Part shown: in pieces, positions 1 through 4,910 of the stretch
Layout of the letters: each line of letters opens with the position of its first letter
How positions within the stretch are numbered: the stretch's first letter is position 1
Assembly (NCBI GenBank): GCA_021789355.1
Contig: JAJYJR010000451.1
Location: 1-5,286 of the forward strand
Reading direction: 5' to 3'
Source of the DNA: Chloroflexota bacterium
GTDB taxonomy: Bacteria > Chloroflexota > Limnocylindria > Limnocylindrales > CSP1-4
Length of the DNA: 5,286 bases
Notes under the pieces: model-generated
The model's input: only the letters and a program-made list of their open reading frames with translations
Databases searched by the model: none
Told to the model about the DNA's origin: nothing
Position numbers and translations under genes: made by a program

Positions 1-826
1 CGTGGGAGGCGGAGGCCTGCGCGGCAGCGACCATCCGCATGATCCCCGACAGGGCCGTCGCCTCGCCCACGGCGGTCACCCGGACACGGAGGCTGCCACC
101 AGCGGCAACCGTGCCTGCCACGACCTTCGCTCCCGGTTCCTTGGGCACGGCCCGGGACTCGCCGGTGATCATCGACTCGTCGACGTCGGCCGTGCCCTCG
201 GCCACGATCCCGTCGGCCGGGACCCGGGCACCCGGCCGCACCAGCACCACGTCCCCCAGCCCCAGCGCGTCGAGCGGGACGGTCTCGGTCTGCCCACCGT
301 CGGTCACCCGCTCGGCAGTGTCGGGCAGCAGCTCCGCCAGCGCCGCCAGGGCGCCCCGGGCCTGCGCGATGGAGCGCATCTCGAGCCAGTGCCCCAACAG
401 CATGATGACGATGAGCGAGGCGAGCTCCCACCAGATCTCGATGTCGAAGAGGCCGAGGGTCCCCGCCCAGCTTGTGAGGAAGGCCACCACGATCGCCAGC
501 GAGATGAGGGTCATCATGGCCGGCTGCCGGTCGGCCAGCTCGCCCTGGGCGCCTCGCAGGAAGACCAGGCCGCCATAGAGGAAGACGACCGTGCCGAGCA
601 CGGGCGGGATCAGCGCGGAGCCCGAGAAGACCGGGGCCGCGTAGTGGAGCCAGGCCTGGGGGTCGCGGCTCCAGACGATGACCGGGATCGTCAGCGCCAG
701 GCTCAGCCAGAACTTGTCGCGGAACATCGCCACGGAGTGACCCGCGTGGCGCTCATGCCCCGCGTGGCCCGCGGCGGAATGGGCGCCGGGTTCCATGGAC
801 GCGTGGTTCATGGTCGCGTGGTTCAT
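1..826 (-). CDS. copB: CopB-type P1B heavy-metal (copper) translocating ATPase, N-terminal part, runs off the window
   Basis: This is the first 275 residues of a P-type ATPase that, from its family, would export copper across the cytoplasmic membrane using ATP. The N-terminus lacks a CxxC heavy-metal-associated domain. Instead it is Met/His-rich (His at 3, 8, 16, 21, 24, 27 and 30), as in CopB-type pumps. Four hydrophobic segments follow at about 38-53, 66-91, 103-121 and 131-146, then the actuator domain with the TGES phosphatase motif at 221-224, preceded by VDESMI. The transmembrane metal motif (CPH or CPC), the phosphorylated Asp of DKTG and the nucleotide-binding domain lie beyond base 1, so metal specificity cannot be read here. 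The first ATG (826) was chosen because no ATG, GTG or TTG occurs in frame between it and the preceding stop at 908-910. Its ribosome site is weak (GGGG three bases upstream). ATGs at 811 and 796 are alternatives. It follows the CcdA-like gene after 81 bases that contain a CsoR-like dyad. Confidence 0.93.
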   Translation of the reverse strand, partial: MNHATMNHASMEPGAHSAAGHAGHERHAGHSVAMFRDKFWLSLALTIPVIVWSRDPQAWLHYAAPVFSGSALIPPVLGTVVFLYGGLVFLRGAQGELADRQPAMMTLISLAIVVAFLTSWAGTLGLFDIEIWWELASLIVIMLLGHWLEMRSIAQARGALAALAELLPDTAERVTDGGQTETVPLDALGLGDVVLVRPGARVPADGIVAEGTADVDESMITGESRAVPKEPGAKVVAGTVAAGGSLRVRVTAVGEATALSGIMRMVAAAQASASH

Positions 827-853
827 CTGCCCCTGGTTCGCGTGTCGATGCGG

Positions 854-870
854 ATACTCCCCGGGGGTAT
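854..870. promoter_or_regulatory. CsoR-like copper-repressor operator upstream of copB
   Basis: ATACTCCCCGGGGGTAT is a 17-bp dyad (ATACyCCC / GGGgrTAT) in the gap between the CcdA-like gene and the copB start. CsoR-family repressors recognise G/C-tract dyads bounded by ATAC and GTAT. As I recall it, the Bacillus subtilis copZA operator has the same form and length. Location directly in front of a copper ATPase strengthens the call. No csoR gene is in the window, so the repressor would be encoded elsewhere. Binding is inferred from similarity only. Confidence 0.6.
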
Positions 871-898
871 TGTCCCACGCGGGTCCACGGTGTGAGAA
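869..898 (-). promoter_or_regulatory. Candidate promoter for copB overlapping the CsoR-like dyad
   Basis: On the minus strand TTCTCA (893-898) and GACAAT (869-874) are separated by 18 bases, each matching four of six positions of the -35/-10 consensus. The -10-like element overlaps the edge of the CsoR-like dyad, which would allow repression by occlusion. The matches are weak, and the gene could equally be transcribed by readthrough from the upstream operon. Confidence 0.3.
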
Positions 899-907
899 CT
901 CACCCGG

Positions 908-1828
908 TCAGGTCCCCAGCGAGACCAGCAGCCCGAAGCTCATCGCCACGACGCCAAATGCGAGGATCGTCTTCACGACCGCGCCGTTCTTCCGGTTCCA
1001 GCGCCCGAGCGTGCCCAGCACACGGCGATTCGAGACGGCGAGGAGGAAGACGAGCAGCGGCACGATGAAGGCGATGTTGTAGAGGACGAGGAGCGCAAGT
1101 CCGACGGGGCCACCGCCGGACGCATGCAGGACGGCGATCACGTCGAGGTAGATGGCGCCCGAGCAGGGCACCGTGCAGATCCCCACGAGCACGCCGGCCA
1201 GGAGCATGCCGGCCAGGCCGCCGCGCGCCATCGCCTTGTTCATCCAGCCGTGGGTGCTCGATGGCGCAGCCATCGCGGGCCCCAAACCCGGCAGGAACAC
1301 GTCCTTCAGCATCCAGATCGCCATCACGAGCGCGAGGACCGCGGCCACGCGGGCCACGATGTGATCCTCCCCCAGCCAGGCGAGGAAGCCGAAGAGCCCG
1401 AGGCCGATCAGGAAGTAGGTGACGACCACCGCGCCGACGTAGAGCGAGCCAGCATCGAGGAGCGTGCGGCGGGCGGAGGCGGTCGGCGTGCCATCCGCGG
1501 TCACCGCGTTCACCAGCGTCAGCGTGTAGGTCGCGAACAGCACCAGCAGCGCGAAGGCACAGGGGTTGAATCCGTCGGCGACCCCCGAGGCGATCACCAC
1601 CGGCACGGTGAGCCCACCGAAGCGAGCGGTCTCGAACGGGACGAGCGCCACGGTCGCGAGCGAGACGATGCCAGCCACGAGGAGTCCAACGAGGAGGACG
1701 AGCGCAGTTCGCGGCAGCCCCGCCCCGGCGACGAGGGTCACCCAGGGCGCCGGGCCGGCCACCCCGTCGGCATCGGAGCGAGGATGGTGCTCTGGGCCGC
1801 TCGACTGCGGGTCGTGGCAGTGGGCCAT
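908..1828 (-). CDS. CcdA/DsbD-family transmembrane thiol-disulfide electron transporter, 306 aa
   Basis: This is a polytopic membrane protein of the CcdA/DsbD transmembrane family, which passes reducing equivalents from cytoplasmic thioredoxin to extracytoplasmic protein thiols. The paired cysteines expected for the family are present. C90 sits in GVADGFNPCAF of the first core helix and C222 in TVPCSGAIY of the fourth, with an extra C218 nearby. Hydrophobic segments lie at about 41-62, 75-105, 127-150, 156-175, 203-228, 238-262 and 286-304. That is one more than the six-helix CcdA core, the additional one being N-terminal. The N-terminus (MAHCHDP, then EHH at 13-15) is rich in His and Cys and may bind metal. 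The ATG at 1828 starts four bases after the cupredoxin stop, without a clear ribosome site, which suggests translational coupling. The frame stays open far upstream, but that stretch overlaps the cupredoxin gene. Next to a Cys-containing cupredoxin, the likely job is to keep its copper-binding thiols reduced (inference). Confidence 0.88.
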   Translation of the reverse strand: MAHCHDPQSSGPEHHPRSDADGVAGPAPWVTLVAGAGLPRTALVLLVGLLVAGIVSLATVALVPFETARFGGLTVPVVIASGVADGFNPCAFALLVLFATYTLTLVNAVTADGTPTASARRTLLDAGSLYVGAVVVTYFLIGLGLFGFLAWLGEDHIVARVAAVLALVMAIWMLKDVFLPGLGPAMAAPSSTHGWMNKAMARGGLAGMLLAGVLVGICTVPCSGAIYLDVIAVLHASGGGPVGLALLVLYNIAFIVPLLVFLLAVSNRRVLGTLGRWNRKNGAVVKTILAFGVVAMSFGLLVSLGT

Positions 1829-1832
1829 CGAG

Positions 1833-2342
1833 TCAGGCCGCCACGTGCAGGGTGCCGTGCATGTCGGGCGAGCCCTTGCCGCCGCAGCACGAGTCGCACC
1901 AGAAGTCGTAGTCGCCGGGCGTGGTCGGCGCGGTGAGGGTGATCGTCTCGCGCGATTCGGCGGGCAGCGCGTAGTGGACGTGGAGCGCGTCCGAGACGAG
2001 CGTGTGGACGCCCCCCTGCAGGTGCATCGCGGCGTCGGTGTTCCACCAGTCGAGCGTGATCGTCTGCCCGGGCTTCGCGTCGAGGGTCTGCGGGTCGAAG
2101 CCCGCCATGCTGATGCGGACGGGGATCGCGCCCGCGACGTGCGTCTGCCCGCGCTGGCCGAGGAACACGGAGCCTGCGAGATAGGTCCCGGCGCCCAGGA
2201 CGAGGACAGCGACGATCGCGAAGCCCGCGGCACGCGGCAGGAGCTCTCGCCGACGCCGCCGGGCGTCCTCGTGCTGGCGCTCGTCGTCCTGCTGCTCGGT
2301 GAGCCCCCGCTCCTGGGCGCGGCGGGCCGAACGGGTGGTCAT
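1833..2342 (-). CDS. Membrane-anchored cupredoxin-domain protein with CuA-like Cys-x3-Cys site, 169 aa
   Basis: A charged cytoplasmic N-terminus (about 1-36, with an Arg run at 28-32) is followed by one membrane span (about 37-60). An extracytoplasmic beta-rich domain resembling cupredoxins fills the rest (about 68-169). Cupredoxin-like features are DPQTLDAKPGQTITLDWWNTDAAMH (family pattern 'x-P-x-x-x-x-x-x-G-x-x-x-x-x-x-x-N') and a C-terminal FWCDSCCGG...DMHGTLHV strand pair. Possible copper ligands are H107, H113, H121, H123, C149, C153, M161 and H162. C149-x3-C153 matches the CuA spacing of cytochrome oxidase subunit II. The expected His is replaced (Ser158 by position before Pro-Asp-Met), with one residue inserted. 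The ATG at 2342 has a good ribosome site (AAGGA at 2349-2353, six-base spacing). The gene follows the secreted Met-rich protein by 46 bases and precedes the CcdA-like gene by four. Probable role is extracytoplasmic copper binding or delivery. Catalysis is not indicated. Confidence 0.83.
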   Translation of the reverse strand: MTTRSARRAQERGLTEQQDDERQHEDARRRRRELLPRAAGFAIVAVLVLGAGTYLAGSVFLGQRGQTHVAGAIPVRISMAGFDPQTLDAKPGQTITLDWWNTDAAMHLQGGVHTLVSDALHVHYALPAESRETITLTAPTTPGDYDFWCDSCCGGKGSPDMHGTLHVAA

Positions 2343-2348
2343 GGCTGA

Positions 2349-2353
2349 TCCTT
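2349..2353 (-). promoter_or_regulatory. Ribosome binding site deciding the cupredoxin start
   Basis: AAGGA on the minus strand, six bases before the ATG at 2342. It supports this start over the longer open frame that reaches 2492, whose upstream residues are Arg/Pro-rich and overlap the preceding gene. Confidence 0.7.
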
Positions 2354-2388
2354 CAGGGTGCGGGTGGAACCGACTGCAGGCGCGGGGT

Positions 2389-2736
2389 TCAGCGGGTCGA
2401 GGGGGCGGGTGAGGCCTCCCCCGACGCCCATGCGTGCATCGCGTCGTGGGCCTCGTCACAGGCCTGGAGCACGGCCGCGCGCCCGGACGCATCGAGGGAC
2501 CCCATCATCCCCGGGCCGAAGCTGGTCGAGGGCGCGACGTTCGCCGCCCAGCCCCCCATCATGCCGGCGCCCCAGCCGCCGAGGCCGCCCAGCATCTGGC
2601 TCCACGGCGTGGCCGTGGCCGCGGCGTTGCCGGCGGCCGGTGCAGGGCTCGCGGCGAGGGCCGATCCGGCCGCGCCGACCGCGATCCCGAGCGCCAGGCC
2701 CGCGCCCAGCAGCAGTCCGCCTCGTGTGGGTGTCAT
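2389..2736 (-). CDS. Small secreted Met/Gly/Trp-rich protein, possible copper-binding, 115 aa
   Basis: I do not recognise a named family. Residues 1-29 look like a Sec signal peptide: MTPTR, a hydrophobic stretch from about 7 to 27, and a likely cleavage after ALA at 29. A Pro/Ala-rich linker (30-44) leads to a low-complexity segment with Gly-Met-Met modules: SQMLGGLGGWGAGMMGGW (about 46-63) and FGPGMMGS (about 73-80). The C-terminal part, about 82-104, reads as a short helix containing C93, H97, M100 and H101 (QACDEAHDAMHAW). Methionine pairs plus Cys/His in an exported protein inside a copper operon suggest extracytoplasmic copper binding (inference). The start is an ATGA overlap with the upstream SHOCT gene and has a strong AAGGAG eight bases before it. 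The frame remains open up to a GTG at 3003, but that extension is antiparallel in composition to real coding sequence and overlies the SHOCT gene. Confidence 0.78.
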   Translation of the reverse strand: MTPTRGGLLLGAGLALGIAVGAAGSALAASPAPAAGNAAATATPWSQMLGGLGGWGAGMMGGWAANVAPSTSFGPGMMGSLDASGRAAVLQACDEAHDAMHAWASGEASPAPSTR

Positions 2737-2963
2737 GGGTGTATCTCCTTCTCCGTTCGCAGGACGCGGCGCGCCTGCTCGAACTCGGCTTGCGTGATGT
2801 CTCCGTGGGCGTACCGGGCGCGCAGGATCGCGTCCGCGTCGTCCGGGCGAGGTCCCTTCTCGGTCCCCCGCACGAGCAGCCAGACCATCCCGAGCAGCGC
2901 GACGACCCACACGCCCATCCAGAGCCAGGCGCCCAGGGTCATGTCGCCCCACGCGGTCATCAT
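2733..2963 (-). CDS. Single-span membrane protein with C-terminal SHOCT domain, 76 aa
   Basis: One hydrophobic segment (about 11-32, Trp-rich: LGAWLWMGVWVVALLGMVWLLV) is followed by a basic/acidic linker and a SHOCT motif at about 42-68. The motif sequence is DADAILRARYAHGDITQAEFEQARRVL and matches the family pattern 'iLreRyArGEIteeEyeerrrvL' well. SHOCT proteins of this size are common next to copper and envelope-stress genes. Their biochemical role is not settled; oligomerisation or tethering is usually proposed. This is the first gene of the copper operon downstream of the structured 2964-3111 region. Its ATG at 2963 is preceded by GGAGG with seven-base spacing, and a second ATG follows immediately. 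Its TGA overlaps the next ATG as ATGA (2733-2736), so translation is probably coupled. Confidence 0.82.
   Translation of the reverse strand: MMTAWGDMTLGAWLWMGVWVVALLGMVWLLVRGTEKGPRPDDADAILRARYAHGDITQAEFEQARRVLRTEKEIHP
2745..2750 (-). promoter_or_regulatory. Ribosome binding site of the secreted Met-rich protein
   Basis: AAGGAG on the minus strand eight bases before the ATG at 2736, inside the 3' end of the SHOCT gene. It fixes the start at the signal peptide rather than at the GTG at 3003. Confidence 0.75.
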
Positions 2964-2970
2964 CGAAACG

Positions 2971-2975
2971 CCTCC
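2971..2975 (-). promoter_or_regulatory. Ribosome binding site of the SHOCT gene
   Basis: GGAGG on the minus strand with seven-base spacing to the ATG at 2963. It lies immediately beyond the downstream arm of the 2981-3086 inverted repeat, so RNA folding of that arm could affect access to it (inference). Confidence 0.7.
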
Positions 2976-3009
2976 GGTCTTCGTCGCTCAGCTTGAGCGG
3001 CACCTCCTG

Positions 3010-3037
3010 AGGCTATGCGCGCGAGGTCAGGAGTCCA
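3010..3037 (-). promoter_or_regulatory. Candidate promoter of the copper operon
   Basis: On the minus strand TGGACT (3032-3037) and TAGCCT (3010-3015) are separated by 16 bases. Both are imperfect matches to -35/-10. Three copies of the phased CYTGAS motif lie just upstream and one overlaps the spacer, the arrangement expected for an OmpR/PhoB-type activator compensating for a poor -35. An orphan AGGAGG (3003-3008) lies downstream without a usable ATG. The position is tentative. Confidence 0.3.
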
Positions 3038-3080
3038 TGGAAGCCGGGTCAGGCCTTCCTCAAGATCCGCTCAAGCTCCG
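3026..3080 (-). promoter_or_regulatory. 11-bp-phased direct-repeat array, probable response-regulator binding site
   Basis: Plus-strand hexamers GTCAGG (3026), GTCAGG (3048), CTCAAG (3059) and CTCAAG (3070) all start in one 11-bp register. On the minus strand they read CCTGAC/CTTGAG. The last two form tandem 11-mers, CTCAAGATCCG then CTCAAGCTCCG, identical at ten of eleven positions. Winged-helix OmpR/PhoB-family regulators bind head-to-tail repeats with about 11-bp spacing. A regulator of that family is encoded immediately upstream, making it the natural candidate ligand (inference). Confidence 0.5.
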
Positions 3081-3111
3081 CGACGATGCCCTCGGCACCG
3101 GGCAGATGCCT

Positions 3112-4206
3112 TCAAGCGCCGGGCAGCTCGACCGCGAACATGGCGCCCTTACCCGGACCGTCGGACTCCGCCCAGACGCGCCCGTCCATCGCCTGCGCGA
3201 GGGCGTGCGTGATGGCCAGCCCGATGCCCGAGCCGCCGAGGGCGCGGGAGCGGGAGGGGTCGACCCGGTAGAAGCGCTCGAAGACCGAGGCCTGTTGCTC
3301 CGGTGTCAGCCCCGGCCCCTGGTCGCGGACCGCCAGCACGACGCCGCGCATCGAGCGTGTGGCGCTCACCCGGACCGCGGTCCCCTCGGCTGAATAGCGC
3401 AGCGCGTTCGAGAGGTAGTTGTCGAGGATCTCTGCCACGCGCCCGCGGTCGGCGCGCACCAGCAGGCCGTCGGGCACGTCAAGATCGAGCGCCAGCGCGC
3501 GCGCGGACGCCTGCGGGCCGAAGCGGGCCACGACCTCGCGGGCGAGGGGCGCGGCGTCGAACGCCTCGATCGAGAGCGGGAGCTGGCGGGCCTCGGCGCC
3601 CCACAGTTCCTGCAGGTCGTTGACGAGGCGCGTCAGGCGGGCCGTCTCCCCCCGCAGCAGGCGCCAGGTCTCGGGGCCGGCCGCCACGACACCGTCCTCG
3701 AGCCCCTCGAGGTAGCCATCGACCGTGGTGAGGGGGGTGCGCAGCTCGTGGGCCACGTCGCCGACCAGTTCGAGGCGACGCCGCTCGGTCGCCTCGAGCG
3801 ATCCCGCCATCGCGTTGAAGGAGGTGCCAAGCTCGGCGATCTCGTCGGTCCCGGCGGCGGGGACGCGCTCGGCGTAGTGACCGCGGGCGATGCGCCCGGC
3901 GGCAGCGGCCAGCCGGGCGACGGGCCGCGCGATGGCCGAGGAGAGTGCGAGGCTCACGAGGATGGAGGCCACGATCGCGATGAGCCCGGCCGCGAGCAGG
4001 GCGTTGCGGACCGCGTCGTCGAACGCCGCCTTCGTCGCCGCATCCATCGCCGCGCCCATCATGTCACCGGCTGGGTGCCCCATCGCCTGAGCGAAGTAGC
4101 CGGGCCCGACCAGGCTGACCGCGACCACCACGGTCCCGAGCACTGCGCCCGCGACGACGAGGTTGGCGACGAGGAGCCGGCCCCGCAACCCACCCGGCAG
4201 GCGCAT
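3112..4206 (-). CDS. Membrane-bound HAMP sensor histidine kinase, 364 aa
   Basis: This kinase autophosphorylates on a histidine and passes the phosphate to the partner response regulator. In order it shows: membrane span one (about 11-33), a short extracytoplasmic loop (34-68), span two (about 69-91) and a HAMP linker (about 92-145). The dimerisation/phosphoacceptor box follows with H153 in VAHELRTPL. The ATPase domain has the N-box (DNYLSNALRYS, N263 and N267), G1 box (DQGPGL, 295-300), F-box (FERFYR, 309-314) and G2 box (GGSGIGL, 324-330). All catalytic elements are present. The loop is only about 35 residues and contains M42, H44, M49, M50 and M54 (AMGHPAGDMMGAAM), compatible with direct metal sensing but not proof of it. 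The ATG shares its A with the last base of the regulator's stop (TGATG), so the two are translationally coupled. Copper as the signal is inferred from the downstream operon. Confidence 0.95.
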   Translation of the reverse strand: MRLPGGLRGRLLVANLVVAGAVLGTVVVAVSLVGPGYFAQAMGHPAGDMMGAAMDAATKAAFDDAVRNALLAAGLIAIVASILVSLALSSAIARPVARLAAAAGRIARGHYAERVPAAGTDEIAELGTSFNAMAGSLEATERRRLELVGDVAHELRTPLTTVDGYLEGLEDGVVAAGPETWRLLRGETARLTRLVNDLQELWGAEARQLPLSIEAFDAAPLAREVVARFGPQASARALALDLDVPDGLLVRADRGRVAEILDNYLSNALRYSAEGTAVRVSATRSMRGVVLAVRDQGPGLTPEQQASVFERFYRVDPSRSRALGGSGIGLAITHALAQAMDGRVWAESDGPGKGAMFAVELPGA

Positions 4207-4910
4207 CAGCGTGTCACCAGCCGGTACCCCACGCCGCGGATCGTCTCCACGAACCGGGGGCGTCCCGGGTCGTCCCCGAGCTTGCGCCGCAGGTTGGCCA
4301 CGTGGACATCGACGAGGTGGTCGTCGCCCACGAAGTCGGGACCCCAGATCCGATCGAGCAGAGTCGCCCGCCCGAGGACGACGCCCGGGTCCCGGACGAG
4401 CGCGGCCAGGATCCCGAACTCGGTGGCCGTCAGCTCCACCGGGCGGCCGTCCACGCGCACCTCGTGGCGGCCCTCGTCCAGCACGAGTGCCGCCGGAGGA
4501 GCGGCGGTCGCGACCGTCGTCCTCGGCCGGCGCAGCAACGCCTTGACCCGCGCAACCAGCTCCCGCGGGCTGAAGGGTTTGCCGAGGTAGTCATCGGCGC
4601 CCACCGAGAGCCCGACCACCCGGTCGATCTCCTCGCCCCGTGCGGTGAGCATCAGCACGTAGGCGTCGGAGAAGGTGCGCAACGACCGGCACACCTCGAT
4701 CCCGTCGAGGCCGGGCAGCATCACGTCGAGCACGAGCACGTCGGGCGAAGACGTGCGGGCCAGCTGGAGCCCTGTGGGCCCGTCCGGCGCCGAGAGCACC
4801 TCGTATCCCTCGCGCTCGAGGTATCCGCGAACCAGGTCGACGATCGGCGGCTCGTCGTCCACGACGAGCACGCGCGGGGGGTGTGAGGGTGTCGACGCGT
4901 TCATCTGCAT
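4206..4910 (-). CDS. OmpR/PhoB-family winged-helix response regulator, 234 aa
   Basis: This is a DNA-binding transcription factor activated by phosphorylation from the adjacent kinase. The receiver domain (about 12-126) has the acidic pair D18-D19, phosphoacceptor D62 in LVLDVMLPG, T89 in MLTAR and K111 in the GKPF motif. After a short Ala/Thr/Pro linker comes the winged-helix effector (about 139-233). It contains VELTATEFGILAALV, a recognition-helix region DDHLVDVHVANLRRKLG and the C-terminal wing ETIRGVGYRLV. All family landmarks are intact and the length is typical. Two starts are possible, 4910 (MQMNAS) and 4904 (MNAS). Neither has a clear ribosome site, and the second would overlap a weak upstream ORF as ATGA. 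The likely target is the phased array at 3026-3080 (inference). Confidence 0.95.
   Translation of the reverse strand: MQMNASTPSHPPRVLVVDDEPPIVDLVRGYLEREGYEVLSAPDGPTGLQLARTSSPDVLVLDVMLPGLDGIEVCRSLRTFSDAYVLMLTARGEEIDRVVGLSVGADDYLGKPFSPRELVARVKALLRRPRTTVATAAPPAALVLDEGRHEVRVDGRPVELTATEFGILAALVRDPGVVLGRATLLDRIWGPDFVGDDHLVDVHVANLRRKLGDDPGRPRFVETIRGVGYRLVTR

Larger units (their letters stand above)
2981..3086. repeat. 20-bp imperfect inverted repeat (18/20) with 66-base spacer upstream of the copper operon
   Basis: The arm at 2981-3000 (TCGTCGC, TC, AGCTTGAGCGG) is the reverse complement of 3067-3086 (CCGCTCAAGCT, CC, GCGACGA) except for the two central bases. In minus-strand RNA this would give an 11-bp plus 7-bp stem closing a 66-base loop. 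The downstream arm also contains a small perfect hairpin (CGCTCA-GCT-TGAGCG, 2985-2999) that competes with the long stem. No T-run follows, so it is not a standard intrinsic terminator. The arms each contain the CTTGAG motif that is also found in the phased array, so the dyad may instead reflect protein binding sites. Confidence 0.7.

Noticed and set aside
1..826. CopA-type (HMA-domain) identity for the ATPase
   Set aside because: The N-terminus has a His/Met-rich tail and no CxxC metal-binding domain, which fits CopB-type pumps better.
2..895. Long plus-strand open frame opposite the copB region
   Set aside because: Its product is Arg/Gly/His/Pro-rich without any domain, and it lies antisense to a clear ATPase with a TGES motif; a high-GC shadow.
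1829..2233. N-terminal extension of the CcdA-like protein
   Set aside because: The extension overlaps the cupredoxin gene in another frame and is Arg/Ser/Pro low-complexity; the ATG at 1828 just after the cupredoxin stop fits better.
1124..2348. Plus-strand open frames opposite the CcdA-like and cupredoxin genes
   Set aside because: Low-complexity Arg/Glu/His translations antisense to genes with recognisable motifs; no ribosome sites.
2737..3003. GTG at 3003 with abutting AGGAGG as start of a 204-residue version of the Met-rich protein
   Set aside because: AGGAGG overlaps the GTG, leaving no spacing. The extension overlies the SHOCT gene and hides a clear signal peptide that has its own AAGGAG.
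2434..3393. 319-codon plus-strand frame across the copper-operon promoter
   Set aside because: It runs antisense through two real genes, the regulatory gap and the kinase end; composition is shadow-like.
3748..4590. 280-codon plus-strand frame opposite the kinase and regulator
   Set aside because: Antisense to two genes with full sets of catalytic motifs; no family resemblance.
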